Source: Perkinsus marinus ATCC 50983
Lineage: Eukaryota > Perkinsozoa > Perkinsida > Perkinsidae
Length of the DNA: 64,000 nt
Assembly (NCBI RefSeq): GCF_000006405.1
Contig: NW_003211319.1
Location: forward strand, 64,459 to 128,458
Direction of reading: 5' to 3'
Position 1 is the stretch's first letter. The number at the start of each line of letters is the position of its first letter. The translations under genes were made by a program, and so were the position numbers. Positions 1 to 14,724 of this stretch are shown here, in pieces. Below the pieces are notes generated by a model. That model had not been told where the DNA came from and made no database searches. It saw only the letters and a list, made by a program, of their open reading frames with translations.

Positions 1-867
1 AATCCAGAATCTGGATAGTGTACAGAGATCGCTGATACGCATCGACTTTCTAGACAGTGAGTAGTACGCACCGGATTCGGATAATGATGAAATGTCGCAA
101 ACAGCTCTGACAAGCAAATTGTATTTGCCAAATACAGCATTCCGGATGACGAGTAACTTGAGAAATCAAGGCCACCATTGCACGATACCTGAGTTCTCGC
201 AGACTAAAGTAAACAGGATACAACGACAACTGGGAACCCCAGAACGTCCACCCTTTTTGGAATAAGGGGAAAGGAAGATAACAAGAAGACCATATCAAGC
301 TACTCTCAAATTGAGAATCTCAATATGCTCTAAAGACAGTTGTTTCCATTTTCACTGTGATTCCACTGGTTATCAGAAAGTGCAGGTGAAAGCTTCTCGG
401 ACTATACAGGTGAATCTCGTCGAAGCACCGGCTGTCAATGGCTATCTGGACGAATAAAATAACTCAGCCGACCATCAAAGTCGTGACACCAAATCTACTG
501 AGTAGATCCTAGCATGATAACACGTATAACAAGTGGATCAAGATGAACCCGGCGACCGATACTCAATTTCATCACTATCTCCTACTATTGCACTTGAAAC
601 CAATAGACCAGGAACTCGACTAGAGCAATTCAGTGGAAGCGTTGAGAACGCTGGGGATGGATCTACCAACCGCGCTAAAGGTACTAAACTACGCTAAGAA
701 ATATAATAATGATAATCGTACTTCACAAAACTCAGCTTGGGAACTATCAACCTTGTTGACAAAATGTTGAAAACTTATATATGCTAACTCCATTCGGAGC
801 TTCCTTCTAATGCCGCTTGAGGCGTTTCAAAATCGAATAAGCAACAACTGATGCTTCCACAAAACTT
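1..867. other. No gene recognised
   Basis: I see no convincing coding exon, splice pattern or repeat in this stretch. It lies downstream of the minus-strand RING-finger gene. Confidence 0.4.
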
Positions 868-1750
868 TCATGTCAATGACCACGTTCGGACAGTAGAGCG
901 ACCACTGACATTGTGGCGACACAATGGACAAGAGCCGTCTTTTTTCAACCACGCCGCGATGCAGTCATGATGGTACGTATGGCCACACCTTAGCCGAGCG
1001 GCCCAACTTCGAGGGAACTCCCTAGTGACGGGGTTGTAGCCCTCTAGACAAATAGCACACTCGAGGTCTGTGCGGATCTGAACAGGAATGGCTACTGTGA
1101 CGACCACATACAAGGTCATTCAAAATTCAATGAACACTAGTCACGAATGTGAACGGATCCGAGCTTTGCTATTTGCATATACGTGACAGTTATTTGGGTA
1201 GAATCGTCAGTTTTTCAGTAGCAGCAACGACAACTCAGTGATAGTAACAATTCATAAATGAATCAATAGTGGTTTTCATGTTATATACTACCATTATGAA
1301 ACGCAAACAATTGACGAAGTTATAGTGCCTTCACACCAGATCGATTCTTTTCAACAGTCTCGATAGCTCATAAAACCAAGCGGTCGAGATCAAAATCACT
1401 TCATACGTCCGAAGCATTCCTCACTAGAGAATTAAGTTCCGTATACGGGTGACAAAACGATACGGAGTCATCTAGCTAAGCTATTATCATATTCTGATCC
1501 TGGCCGAACTCTCGCGTACCCCAAAAAATATCACAAAAGTCTCTCCCGCATTTTCCGGAATTTCTATTTGCCAATAAACTCATAAGTCGTGTATTTCCTC
1601 ATCGGCGATTACGCGCGATCACCAATGACCACGCCGCTTTGCCCGACTAGCTCCACCGACTCGAACTCCCTGTGTGAGACGAAAATGACTCACCTCCACT
1701 TCGGGAGACGTGTGTAACCGCAAATACTCTATCACGTTGGGTTCATTCAT
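868..1750 (-). CDS. Small RING-H2 finger protein (putative E3 ubiquitin ligase), two exons
   Basis: The downstream exon (868-1077) encodes a RING-H2 domain. It shows C-x2-C (CAIC), then C-x-H-x2-H-x2-C (CGHTYHHDC) and C-x2-C (CPLC). Proteins of this type bind E2 enzymes and promote ubiquitin transfer. A good acceptor (tgttcag) precedes the exon at 1078. The best first exon is 1694-1750: it opens with ATG, encodes MNEPNVIEYLRLHTSPEVE and ends in GAG|GTGAGT. Both junctions are phase 0, giving a protein of about 88 residues. The 616-bp intron holds nothing I recognise. The RING is clear; joining the two exons is inference, and the substrate cannot be predicted. Confidence 0.55.
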
Positions 1751-2217
1751 CTTACTTACTGAACTCAGGGAGTGCTGAAATGAAATGGTACAGTATCCCA
1801 TAATTCACACGGAGCGTTAACAACGAGAACAATACTCAATCAACACTCTAGGTAGCCATCGCGAGGATCTCTGTCAAGCATCGACGAGTTCATGTGCGTG
1901 TGAGGCAATGGCCATTCAAAGGTTGAGCGTCTGACCTACTATCATTTCCATACCGCTAGTGAGTGTAGAGTCTGTGCCAGTCGGCGACAATCCAGCCTGA
2001 ATGACAACCCGTACCATTCGCTTCCATCAAATGCTTTATCATATAGAAGTTATGAAGCCCCTACAGTTGGACAAAGTGAGTTCATCTTCAGAATTCGCAA
2101 CTTTAATTGGCCAACAAATTCACTGCAGATTAAGTGTTCTTTTAATTCGACAAGCACATACTCGAACGAGAAGCTACCGTAGTAAGCGCGAGACCCCATG
2201 TCATGGTCTACCGATCA

Positions 2218-2679
2218 TCACTGCGAATACATAATAACTAGGCTTACTTCTAGATCTACGACTGCGTTGGCTTCTGCGTATCGCCGTGCTGATGGAGCTA
2301 CGGGGCTGCCTGCATGCACTGCTTCACCTAGAGTGAATACTATATTCCGAACAATAATCAAATTAGCAACGACAACAACACCAACTATGAATGGCGAATA
2401 AAGTAGAGGCTCGAGATATTCATCAGTTAATGGTGGGACTTGATCATCAACAGTTCCCATGCCTAGTCCAGAGTTGATTTATGTGATTGACGAGAATTCA
2501 CGAGGAAGAATCTCTTCGGAGGAATCAATCGTACCACCTATTCTCAGGTTCAGTGCTGTTGGCCGTTCAGTATCTTCACGTTCTTTCCGGCTCTTGAATA
2601 AAACAATAGCAAGTACTAACCCAATGGGGATCAACAGCAGTACTAGATAAATCGCTGGAGTCACCATGAAGCGGTTCAC
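2218..2679 (-). CDS. One or two small single-span membrane proteins, unknown
   Basis: Two adjacent minus-strand reading frames (2479-2679 and 2218-2460) each encode one hydrophobic segment. The first contains YLVLLLIPIGLVLAIVLF followed by a basic stretch (KSRKERE), as expected for one membrane span with the positive side in the cytosol. The second contains FIVGVVVVANLIIV. They may be two exons of one gene, but I found no convincing donor between them. No family was recognised. Confidence 0.28.
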
Positions 2680-3071
2680 TGAAAACGTATGTCGAGTCGG
2701 AGATCAGTGGACTCAATTGTACACCATTGTGCACTTATATATCCGCAAGACTACTTTTATTGGCCAAAACGACTTACAATTCGACCGCTCGAGTGATGAC
2801 CTAATACTAACTTCCACAAGTTCCGAAAAATAAAGTGAAATATTCCGAACATTTCCCATTCATTTTTCGAATAAATTAGTATAATATTCAACTATATTAT
2901 ATTCGGAGCTCAATCTTGACTTAGATGATTACACGGTTCGCAGAGGAGTCTTTACAACAGGGCAACTATATGCACATGATTTCAAAGGTCCCCTTTCCCT
3001 GCTTGACACTATTCAAACACAAGAAGGATGGTGTCAATAACAAGCAGTAACGAAACCTCTGCTTTCCTCCT
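2680..3071. other. Intergenic, AT-rich
   Basis: Lies between the small membrane ORFs and the Rpt6 stop codon. No exon or repeat family was identified. Confidence 0.35.
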
Positions 3072-5769
<2,698 letters not shown>

Positions 5770-5833
5770 AGTTGAGAAAATTAACACAGGTATCTCTAAT
5801 ACGATGAAAAATATTCATCATCCCATCTTTTCA

Positions 5834-6055
5834 TCAACTTCCCAAAACGCAGCGCTCACTAAACCCTCTAAGTAACAGCATGCAGCGGTAGAAAAACCAA
5901 TTATGAAAATACTGCACTATGATTGCAAGACGAATATACAATTCGAAAACCCACCGGTTCACGTATTCAACACAAACATTGTCTCTCATGATACGAACCA
6001 TCTTCGGCACCTTCCTGTTGGGTTCGCGAGAAATCTGATAGAATTCTAGTCGAAC
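5834..6055 (-). CDS. Possible orphan exon, unknown protein
   Basis: A good acceptor (ctctcag at 6056) is followed by an open frame beginning VRLEFYQISREPNRK and continuing to a stop at 5834. The first half looks like coding sequence and has a possible donor at CG|GTGGGT. I could not find partner exons between it and Rab18, nor assign a family. It may be an alternative upstream exon of Rpt6 or the end of a broken gene. Confidence 0.22.
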   Translation of the reverse strand, partial: VRLEFYQISREPNRKVPKMVRIMRDNVCVEYVNRWVFELYIRLAIIVQYFHNWFFYRCMLLLRGFSERCVLGS

Positions 6056-6319
6056 CTGAGAGACATCAAAGCATACACACTCCTACCCAGATCTGTTGAA
6101 TTGTAAGTATTTCCTTGCATGACTTTCGAGCAACGAGACGTTACCACAATTTCCCCAAACTGAGACCGAGATTGATCTTAGACGAATTAGTTAAAACGCT
6201 TGATCAGATAATAGCAACTTCTAAAGTAACGCTGATCATCATACATAGCGATCAGCACTCAACAGACATATATAGGGCCATTCACAGTAACCTCTTGCCA
6301 AGCGAATGGGGTATACACA

Positions 6320-6444
6320 TTGGAGGTTCACCCGTTTGACGTGAGGTGACATACTACTGTGTGAAAAATGCAATCTTGCGATATGCAGTGGTTTGTGAAA
6401 TATGTTTTTTCACTAGTGTTTTTCATATCACGGGGGAAAACTCT
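6320..6444 (+). repeat. Family A repeat copy
   Basis: Begins TGGAGGTTCACCCG and ends near CGGGGGAAAACTCTG. Internal hallmarks CACTAGTGTTTTTCATATCAC are intact. Lies just downstream of Rab18. Confidence 0.7.
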
Positions 6445-6597
6445 GTTTAGCTGCTTCTCACCGTAGGAGACAATCCAGACGGGGAAAAACTCATAAATTC
6501 TGAATCGCTTTATTCTGTTACATATGTGGAAATCTACCAGCCGGAGCTCATCCCACTATTTCCTATCAATTTCACATCCGTGAAACCATCGAAAAAG

Positions 6598-7690
<1,093 letters not shown>

Positions 7691-7859
7691 TGACAGTGAT
7701 AATACTAACAGAATCGAATACAGCAACAACCCAGAGTTAAGTAGAGAGAGTAAGTTAACGCTCATTTGGTGATAGTTAGCACAACACTGCGGCCACATGA
7801 TGGTTCTGCTACTGAACGGCCCTACAACTAAGTTCACTCTGGAGTTAGACGCTGAAGAC

Positions 7860-8150
7860 CATCATCAGTAACAACAACAGTAACAACAATAGTAGCAACA
7901 ACAGTATCAACAACAGTAACAACAGCCGACAGTAATAACCGTAACAACAGCAGCAATACCAGCAGCAACAACAGTAATAACAGCAGCAACAACAGTAATA
8001 ACAGCAGCAACAACAGCAATAACAACAGCAACATCAACAATAACAACAGTAACAGTAACAACAACAGTAACAACAACAGTAACATCAGTAACGACAGTAA
8101 CAACAACAATAACAACAGTAACAGTAACAACAACAGTAACAATAAATCCT
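7860..8150 (+). repeat. Interrupted CAACAGTAA-type microsatellite, about 290 bp
   Basis: Mixed AAC, AGT and CAG triplets repeat imperfectly throughout. It creates long leucine-, valine- or threonine-rich open frames on both strands that should not be read as proteins. Lies upstream of Rab18. Confidence 0.9.
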
Positions 8151-8355
8151 CTACTCGCTTTCCTCATCATAAACACAACACATTAGATTGCCATCAGCAG
8201 TTGTGTCGTAATCATAGGTATAAACGTACATCCTCGCTCATCGTCGTCGTCGTGGTCGCAGTCGTGATGCTACTACGACATCGTAGACACCCGAGGTAGC
8301 TATAAAACTAGGTATTATGTAGCACGAATGGGGAGAGCATTCTAGATCTTCCAGC

Positions 8356-11300
8356 CTAGTCATCTAAACTCACGACATTCTCCCCATCACTAGCAGCAGC
8401 AGCATCAGGACTAGCATCCTCACCAGGACTCCCTAGTACTGGGTTAGAGACACCTACCACAAGAAGGCGAGGAAGATAGAAGCACGTTATGAGGGTAACA
8501 ATATTCAAGACTAGGTCGTAAACGTGATGAACACATAATGGTTCTACTCTTGCACGGTCGTCCTATTAAGCTCAAATATCAGCAACAACAACAACATATA
8601 CAACGACAACATATACAACAACAACATATACAACAACAACAACAACATATACAACAACATATACAACAACAACATATCCAACAACAACATATACGACAAC
8701 ATATACAACAACAACATATACAACATATACAACAACAGCAACAACAGCAACAACAACAACAACAACAACAACTTACCATCAGTAGAAGGAGCTGTTTCCG
8801 GCGGCATCGGGACGTCACTCGGAGGCTTATCTTCTTCACTTTCACTCTCCTCGCCCTCCAACTAAGATAACAGCAAATTATTCCTACTACGACTACACCA
8901 GTGCGGGCAGAAAAATATCGACATATGCTGTTGACAATATGAAAATTCCGAGGAAACTTAGGAAAATTCCCATTAATTTCTCTACATTTCTACCCTGATT
9001 TCTACGTAAACTTCTATATTCAATGGGGAAACTCCCAAGCTCAGCAAACATATATTCCTCCAACGCTCAACACTCCACAACGACGACAAGTAACCCCATT
9101 CCAGCTCACGTCCTCATCTGGTAGAACTTCCCATCGACCCTGTCCGTCCAGCCTCATCCGTTTGTTAAACCATTCTTCGTCATCCGAAGCAGCTACAGAT
9201 GAAAAACACTAGTGAAAAACACATTTCACATTGAAAATTGTGTTATTTTTCTAGTGAAAATTCCAAGTGAAACTCCAACAAAACATTCCTTTTCTTCCAG
9301 TACTACCAGTATCAGCAGCAACTCGGCCGTTCTTCAAGGCCTCCAGAGCGAACTTGTCCAGAACTAGTTGACTCGGCAAACAAGGCTTCGAACATATTGG
9401 ACAATGCCACCTACAAAAGCCAGTCTGCACCCCAGGACTCGACCCCGCGCGGCGAACTACCGTTTATCCACGTTAGCAGTTAACTTATTAATGTCTATAT
9501 ACGCCTTCGCATCGAAAGTTTGTAAATGTTCACAATCAACTCCTATAGAATAACATCACTCAAGCAGGAAAAGCAGAACCGACAGACCCACCGCGAGCCG
9601 GCAGCTCTATTTCGCATAGCGATATCGGGCATTTAGTTTGCAGTATGTCGTGAACCTCACGAGTGTTAATCTGAGCTTCGAAAACTAGAGATGATCGAGG
9701 AAACTCACAACCTACTTGGAGATCTTCATCTTGTAATTCCCGAGCTCTTTTCCGACCGAGCCTGAAAAGACACGAAAATGGTAAAATAGTAGAGAAAAAG
9801 CAATGAGAGAAGTATATGAAAAAACTGGGAAATTTATTGGGAAAATCGGAAAAGTAACGGGAAAATCACAAAATTGATGGGAAAGTCGGAAAAGTAACGG
9901 GGGGATTGGGAAAATTAATAAAAAATGGGGAAGATAGGGGGTATTCGGAAATCGGAAAAGTAATGGGGAGATGAGAAGAGTAATGGGAAAAAAGGAAAAG
10001 TATGTGAAGAACATAGGAAAATGGTCAAGTTATAATTCATTTTCTCCTCTAATAATCCCACACCTTATTCGTATTCCACCGGCAAGCTGACAAGGATGCC
10101 ATTGCTAACCATTGTTGTTAGTAACCAACAACTTGTTGAATATAAAAAACACTGACCACGTGTACGCTTCCCCACATCGCATTACATGACTATGTCCAGG
10201 TCTTGTCTGCGGCACTCTTCCAACGAGGGTTTCACAACACTCGCTAAGAGCTCCTCAGGTGACACAGGCTTAGTCACAACAACACCAAAGAAGAACCTGC
10301 GATAACACTGGAGTTTCATCCCTTAAAAAACGCATGTGACGAGTGACACGGGGTGATGCACCATTACACCACTTCACGTGAACTCCATTTTATACCGTAA
10401 AACGTTCATCTCGGTTACCTCGGGGGCTGTGCCGCAACGGACTGTGCGCCCTGATTAGGATCATAACCAGTCTTATAAGTAATATGTACAACATTGTTGT
10501 TAGGACGGAGGACATCATCAATATATTTGCCTGAAAATAATACCATAAACTCGTCAACCATAATAAAACTCATACATCACACCATCTAGCCCCATACACT
10601 TACTCGTCACTTCTCGTCGCACATGCCCGTACTTCCCAGGGGAGATCCGGAAAACATCACGATAGTTATTCACACTTGCTCGCACCTCCAACGGCCAAAG
10701 AGGACCATTAGTAACATGACTTCTCTTATTCGCCACTGCCACGCAGCGAACAGCAACATTATACTTCCTGATATAATCAATCAATCCACCATCATTCAAA
10801 GGGAAAGCGTATGCAGCTATTACTTCGCTTGCCACTCCCTTATTTGATTACTCGTCACGTTGAGCCGCATACTCAGAGTGGACTCCACTGCACTAGGTGC
10901 CGTCATATTCCGAGCAGACGCCACAAACCCCAAAAGCTGAAAATTAACTCATCATAATATGAAGAAAACACTAGTGGAAAAATCCGACGCCACTTCACGT
11001 ACATCCAGGCCAACCTCGAACGGGTCCATATTCAGCATCCTGCAAAAAGGGCACACGAAGTCCCTGGCATCAGCATCCGCTCTCACACACCTAACAGGGA
11101 AGTCCTACACCAGCGAAAGCGTCACCAAAGCTTACTACTACTTGCAATGACTTTTGCGACAGCACGAGGAACATGTGACGAACTCAGAATCACCAACGCC
11201 AGCTCCACCAAAACAAATGCATTTTACCTGAGAACGGATCCACAAGAGTATATCATTCGAAGTGAACAACTATGTATGATATAACAATGGAGTTTCACCA

Positions 11301-12150
11301 CCCTAGTGATATGAAAAACATACTCTACGACTACTGCATATCACCGCGAATATCGCGTTTTTCACCGAGTTTTACGCCACTTCAAGTAAAACGGGTGAAA
11401 CTCCAATACATATAGCGAGCAAAATAAGTTTGAATATCACACGGGAAAAGGCAGTGTCGACATATATGTTCGCTTTACTCATCTGAGTTTCGTCACTACT
11501 ATGGCAAATAGTTCATATACGAATTAGGTTAGAAATGTACAGATATCAATGAAAATTCCTCAAAGTTGCCTCGAAACTTTAATATTGTCACCAAAATATG
11601 TGGTTGATTATGTACATATTTCCCACTCTGAAAAAATCTGGTATGAAAATCATCAAGAATAGATCTCATTTTTTCTCATCATCACTAAGTCAAAATATGT
11701 ATATACCATACTACTACCTGTGCAGTGTTCCCCACACCGAATGCAGCACCAAGACGTGCAGCTCCCACGCCCCCCGTCGTAGCATTCAACTGCTGCTGGG
11801 CCAATGTGAGACGACGTTGTCTATTCGGCAGAGCTCCAGTATGGCCTGTAAGAACTCCGATGATGCCAAGTTGAGTGAAAGACTATGGACATTCTACCAG
11901 TAGCACTACTGCCAACTCCATGTAGACTATCCATCGCTGATCCAGGTTGACCCGAGCCAGGAGCATCCAGTTGGGCACGCAGTTTTTGCGATTGATCTTG
12001 CTGCTGTTGATACCTAGTAATGACAATTTCTCACAATACCACTCCAATCTGAGGTTACCTAATTTTAGCAGTAGCCATATCCTGCTTATATTGTCCACCT
12101 ATAGCGAATGGTGCCACCCACTTCACCCCTCTACCGTGAGGATATTCAAC
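8356..12150 (-). CDS. SIZ/PIAS-type SUMO E3 ligase (PHD, PINIT, SP-RING); 5' end not resolved
   Basis: SIZ/PIAS proteins transfer SUMO from Ubc9 to nuclear targets. In coding order: Gln-rich exons (12150-12059 and next); PHD-like zinc finger (about 11230-11010: CICF, CSSC, CVRADADARDFVCPFC, then MDPFEV as in plant SIZ1); PINIT region (10835-10190, ending before KRARELQDEDLQ); SP-RING (9684-9592 CPISLCEIELPARG, 9542-9461 CEHLQTFDAKAYIDIN, 9410-9307 RWHCPICSKPC); acidic tail (9192-9110, 8861-8777, 8453-8356, with ESESEED as a likely SUMO-binding stretch). Exons from 10298 to the stop join in phase. The order matches plant SIZ1 rather than animal PIAS. The N-terminal exons and one PINIT junction near 10850 are unresolved. 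Confidence 0.88.
8580..8776 (-). repeat. Microsatellite forming most of a SIZ/PIAS intron
   Basis: Variable TATATGTTGTTG units (CAACAACATATA on plus) start directly after the donor at 8776 and fill the 5' half of the 323-nt intron between exons 8861-8777 and 8453-8356. Glutamine- or leucine-rich frames here are spurious. Confidence 0.85.
8925..9064 (+). repeat. Family B repeat copy
   Basis: TGTTGACAATATGAAAATT to CATATATTCCTCCAAC, with a 6-nt loss in the GAGCTCAGCTGAG block. In a SIZ/PIAS intron, antisense to the gene. Confidence 0.7.
9411..9460 (-). other. 50-nt SIZ/PIAS intron with a T-arm-like core
   Basis: Splits the SP-RING between KR and WHCPIC; both ends are fixed by the reading frame. 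Core GCGGGGTCGAGTCCTGGGG gives up to four T-stem-like pairs, and GTCGAGTCC resembles the B-box. Sense orientation. Confidence 0.5.
9762..10020 (+). repeat. Degenerate purine-rich tandem repeat in a SIZ/PIAS intron
   Basis: GGGAAAATCGGAAAAGTAA-like units recur about every 20-25 bp with heavy divergence. The long minus-strand open frame across it (Phe- and Pro-rich) is intron sequence. Confidence 0.6.
10309..10388 (-). repeat. Family A repeat, internally deleted
   Basis: Both ends remain (TGGAGTTTCATCCC and ACTTCACGTGAACTCCA) but the central hairpin is missing. In a SIZ/PIAS intron. Confidence 0.5.
11288..11405 (-). repeat. Family A repeat, near-intact 118-bp copy
   Basis: Begins TGGAGTTTCACCACC and ends ACGGGTGAAACTCCA, giving clear terminal inverted repeats. 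In a SIZ/PIAS intron. Confidence 0.85.
11453..11632 (-). repeat. Family B repeat copy, long form
   Basis: Includes the extra outer segment equivalent to CACATGGTCAACTACATG, which several copies lack. Directly follows a family-A copy in the same intron. Confidence 0.65.
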
Positions 12151-12180
12151 CTGAAAGTTCTGAGATTGTGTCAACTCGTG

Positions 12181-12318
12181 TATGCGTATATGTGCGCTTT
12201 CCTCACACGAATTCGGGTATTGATGTACTGGTACCAATAAGAATCTCCTTAAATTTCCTCAAAATTTTTCATAGTGTCACCAACATTTGTAGTTGACCAT
12301 GTGCATGTTTCCCTACAC
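12181..12318 (-). repeat. Family B repeat, internally deleted
   Basis: Lies just upstream of the VEYPHGRGVKW exon of SIZ/PIAS, so it probably makes up most of that intron. The GAGCTCAGCTGAG block is largely gone. Confidence 0.55.
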
Positions 12319-14724
12319 TAGTGAAAACTCCGCGCACATCATACTTCTCAAGAATCTATTATTCCAGAGCGTCGTCTATACGATTTGAGTAAATTCAACT
12401 CATAGTTGATCAGCGATGCAATCAGAGTATGACCTGATATCTCTCTTTTCCATTTTCTATCTTATAGTCCAATATCCGTATAGTTGAGGACATAAAGAGC
12501 AGAAGCCTAGGCACAAGGTAACTGAACCCCACACGGCTCTTTACCCATTGGCCCCCGACTGCAACGACAAGACACATACTTTCGATGAATAAGATGTAAC
12601 GAATTAGTAGCAGCAGCACTTAGCATACACCTGAACTACGCATCGGACTAGGGGTTCGCGCTTGCATGAGAGGTTGGGTTCAACACTTCGTGCTGAATTA
12701 TCCGCGACAAGATCGATCAGATGGGCGCGCGTTACTTTTAGTGATACAGTAGACCAACTTTAGTGACTCCGTCTGTTTGATCTAATTAGCATAACCTACG
12801 GCTGATCGGGACGAATGTCGTAACTTTCAGGGGTGAGTGTCGTAACTTACTCGGGTGGCCACTGGCGATGCCAGAACGCGGGCTTCCGGCCCGCTTTTCG
12901 TCCAACCATAGTGCTTAGGCCTAACCTTAGTTTACGCTGAGCTCCGAACTCGACACGTGACTAAACCCATGATTCCGCAACAAGAGGCTGTTACAATATT
13001 AATCAGGTCGATCCTCGAGAAGGCGGAAATTGGTTGCTAGGACAGTGAATGGCGGGCCGCCATTGGCGGCCAGTTGTCCAATCCAGCAACGCGTGGTTTT
13101 ACGGACCTAGGCCCGCCGGCCTAGTGAGCTCGGCGCCTGCAATGAACTCTCCCCGGATCCAACCCTGGCGTTGACGTTATATCTCATGTCGAGCTGGTAG
13201 CGTTTACAGTGTAAACTTTACACTAGTAGGGCTGCACAATGAGCCGTATTGCAAATCTCGCTTAGTCGAAGCAGGAGGTGAACAGGGTCTTTATGTTGCT
13301 GGTAGAACAATTCTCCTTGGGTTATGTGGTGTCGTTTCGCTAGAACTCTAGATTGAGGTAAATTGAGTCCGGTTGAAGTACTCCAAGTTCCTGAACATGT
13401 ATCGGCAAGTCCGCTGAATTGGTAAAGGTTATCCGAGCGAGCGAGATGTGAGAAATTCTCACTGAGAATCTTCCTACCTGTCACACCCCAAGTTTTTGAT
13501 TCTGATCAGAGTGTTGCTGAAATACAAGATATGAAGCATCCGAGGCTCAAGATGAGTCCATTGAAATAGCGACCCGTATGCTAGCCGTTAAGGAGAAATT
13601 TTTGCACCCCGGAGCTGTACCTGGGACACTTTCTCGGGCTTCTTCGGATAGTATTGACGTATATGGAGTTTATATTATGGACTCAAGATTTCGGTGATCT
13701 TGACATGAGGTATTTTGAGATATCTACTAGCTTCCCCCAATGTGCTTCCGCGCTGCGCTTATTTTCGACGAGCACTGCACGCAAGCTAGGTATTCGCGTG
13801 CAATGTTCGCCGAAGCGAGGAAGACTGTATGAAGGTCAATTTATTGGGCTAGGTCAACAAACGATCGAATGGTTTGCGTTGTGGATGGGGGAGGGGTGTT
13901 GGATCGATTAACATCCAGTTACCATTTAGATAATGGGGACTTTTCTGAACCCACCCACCCGCATCCGGTTGAAGTTGGTTTGCGAGGCATGAGTAGTCAA
14001 ACGAGGGTCATCATCCAGAGGCTCTGGCCCAGAGAGCACCGGAATTGACTCTCTGTGGCAGTCTGCCACAGAGAGTCAATTCGGTGCCACTGGCAGATGA
14101 GAGTATCCCCTAACCTCGCCGCTACTTATGCGGAGCGAAGCATCCAGCGTTGCAAGTTTCGGAAAGTTTTCGACAGAACTTCGAGGTTGAGACCTTCGGA
14201 TCTCACACGTTCTGTAGCAACGTATCATGCTTTCGCACCACTACCCACTACTCCCAACTAACTAAATGAATGTATGTTATTGGACAACAACTATTTAACA
14301 ATAGTATGGTAGAGTGTTCGGGGTGAACCAGCGAGCGAGTAAAGTTGAACTTATCTATTTGTGAGGGTCACTAGGTGACTACATTTTTTAAAGGCATATT
14401 TATCCAATTCCATTGAGTGGCGCACCTATGCCCTAACCCCAAGATACGCCTTGGTACAATCAATTTCGCGGGAGCACTTGATGGGCCAAAACGACGGGTT
14501 CGAAACGTTCGAATCGGTAACACAACGCTTAATCTCGAGTGGAAATAGCCATCGATCTTCAAGAACGAATAGCTCAAAGAATGAAAAATTCTATGCGACC
14601 AAACCTGTTCATACCACTATTGAGCTATCTCTAACTAAGCTTGGTGACCTAACTCGATTGTGGTGTCAAGTATGGTATGGAATGCCAACACAGAGTGTAG
14701 CAAAGGTGACTGGTCACCCTTGCA
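12319..14724. other. 2.4 kb with no recognised gene
   Basis: GC-rich blocks (around 12890 and 13050-13130) alternate with AT-rich ones. Short open frames exist (for example 13654-13911 plus and 13218-13484 minus) but lack splice or family support. The only strong structure is the inverted repeat at 14037-14089. Confidence 0.4.
14037..14089. repeat. Near-perfect 25-bp inverted repeat, 3-nt loop
   Basis: Left arm caccggaattgactctctgt... and right arm ...acagagagtcaattcggtg are complementary, with one extra G on the left and a GTC spacer. As RNA it would form a stable hairpin. Confidence 0.85.

Noticed and set aside
6005-6030. GGGTTCGCGAG as a T-arm
   Set aside because: Single short match within a possible exon; no stem pairing.
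7834-8176. Long Leu- and Val-rich open frames on minus
   Set aside because: They are translations of the AAC/AGT/CAG microsatellite; composition alone keeps the frames open.
8538-8870. Poly-Gln protein on plus
   Set aside because: The array is an intron of the minus-strand SIZ/PIAS gene with fixed splice sites on both sides.
9712-10014. Phe/Pro-rich membrane-like ORF
   Set aside because: Translation of a purine-rich intron repeat plus a SIZ/PIAS exon.
12055-12237. ORF starting MVPVHQYPNS as the true start of SIZ/PIAS
   Set aside because: The first part is family-B repeat sequence; a proper acceptor (aactttcag) precedes VEYPHGRG.
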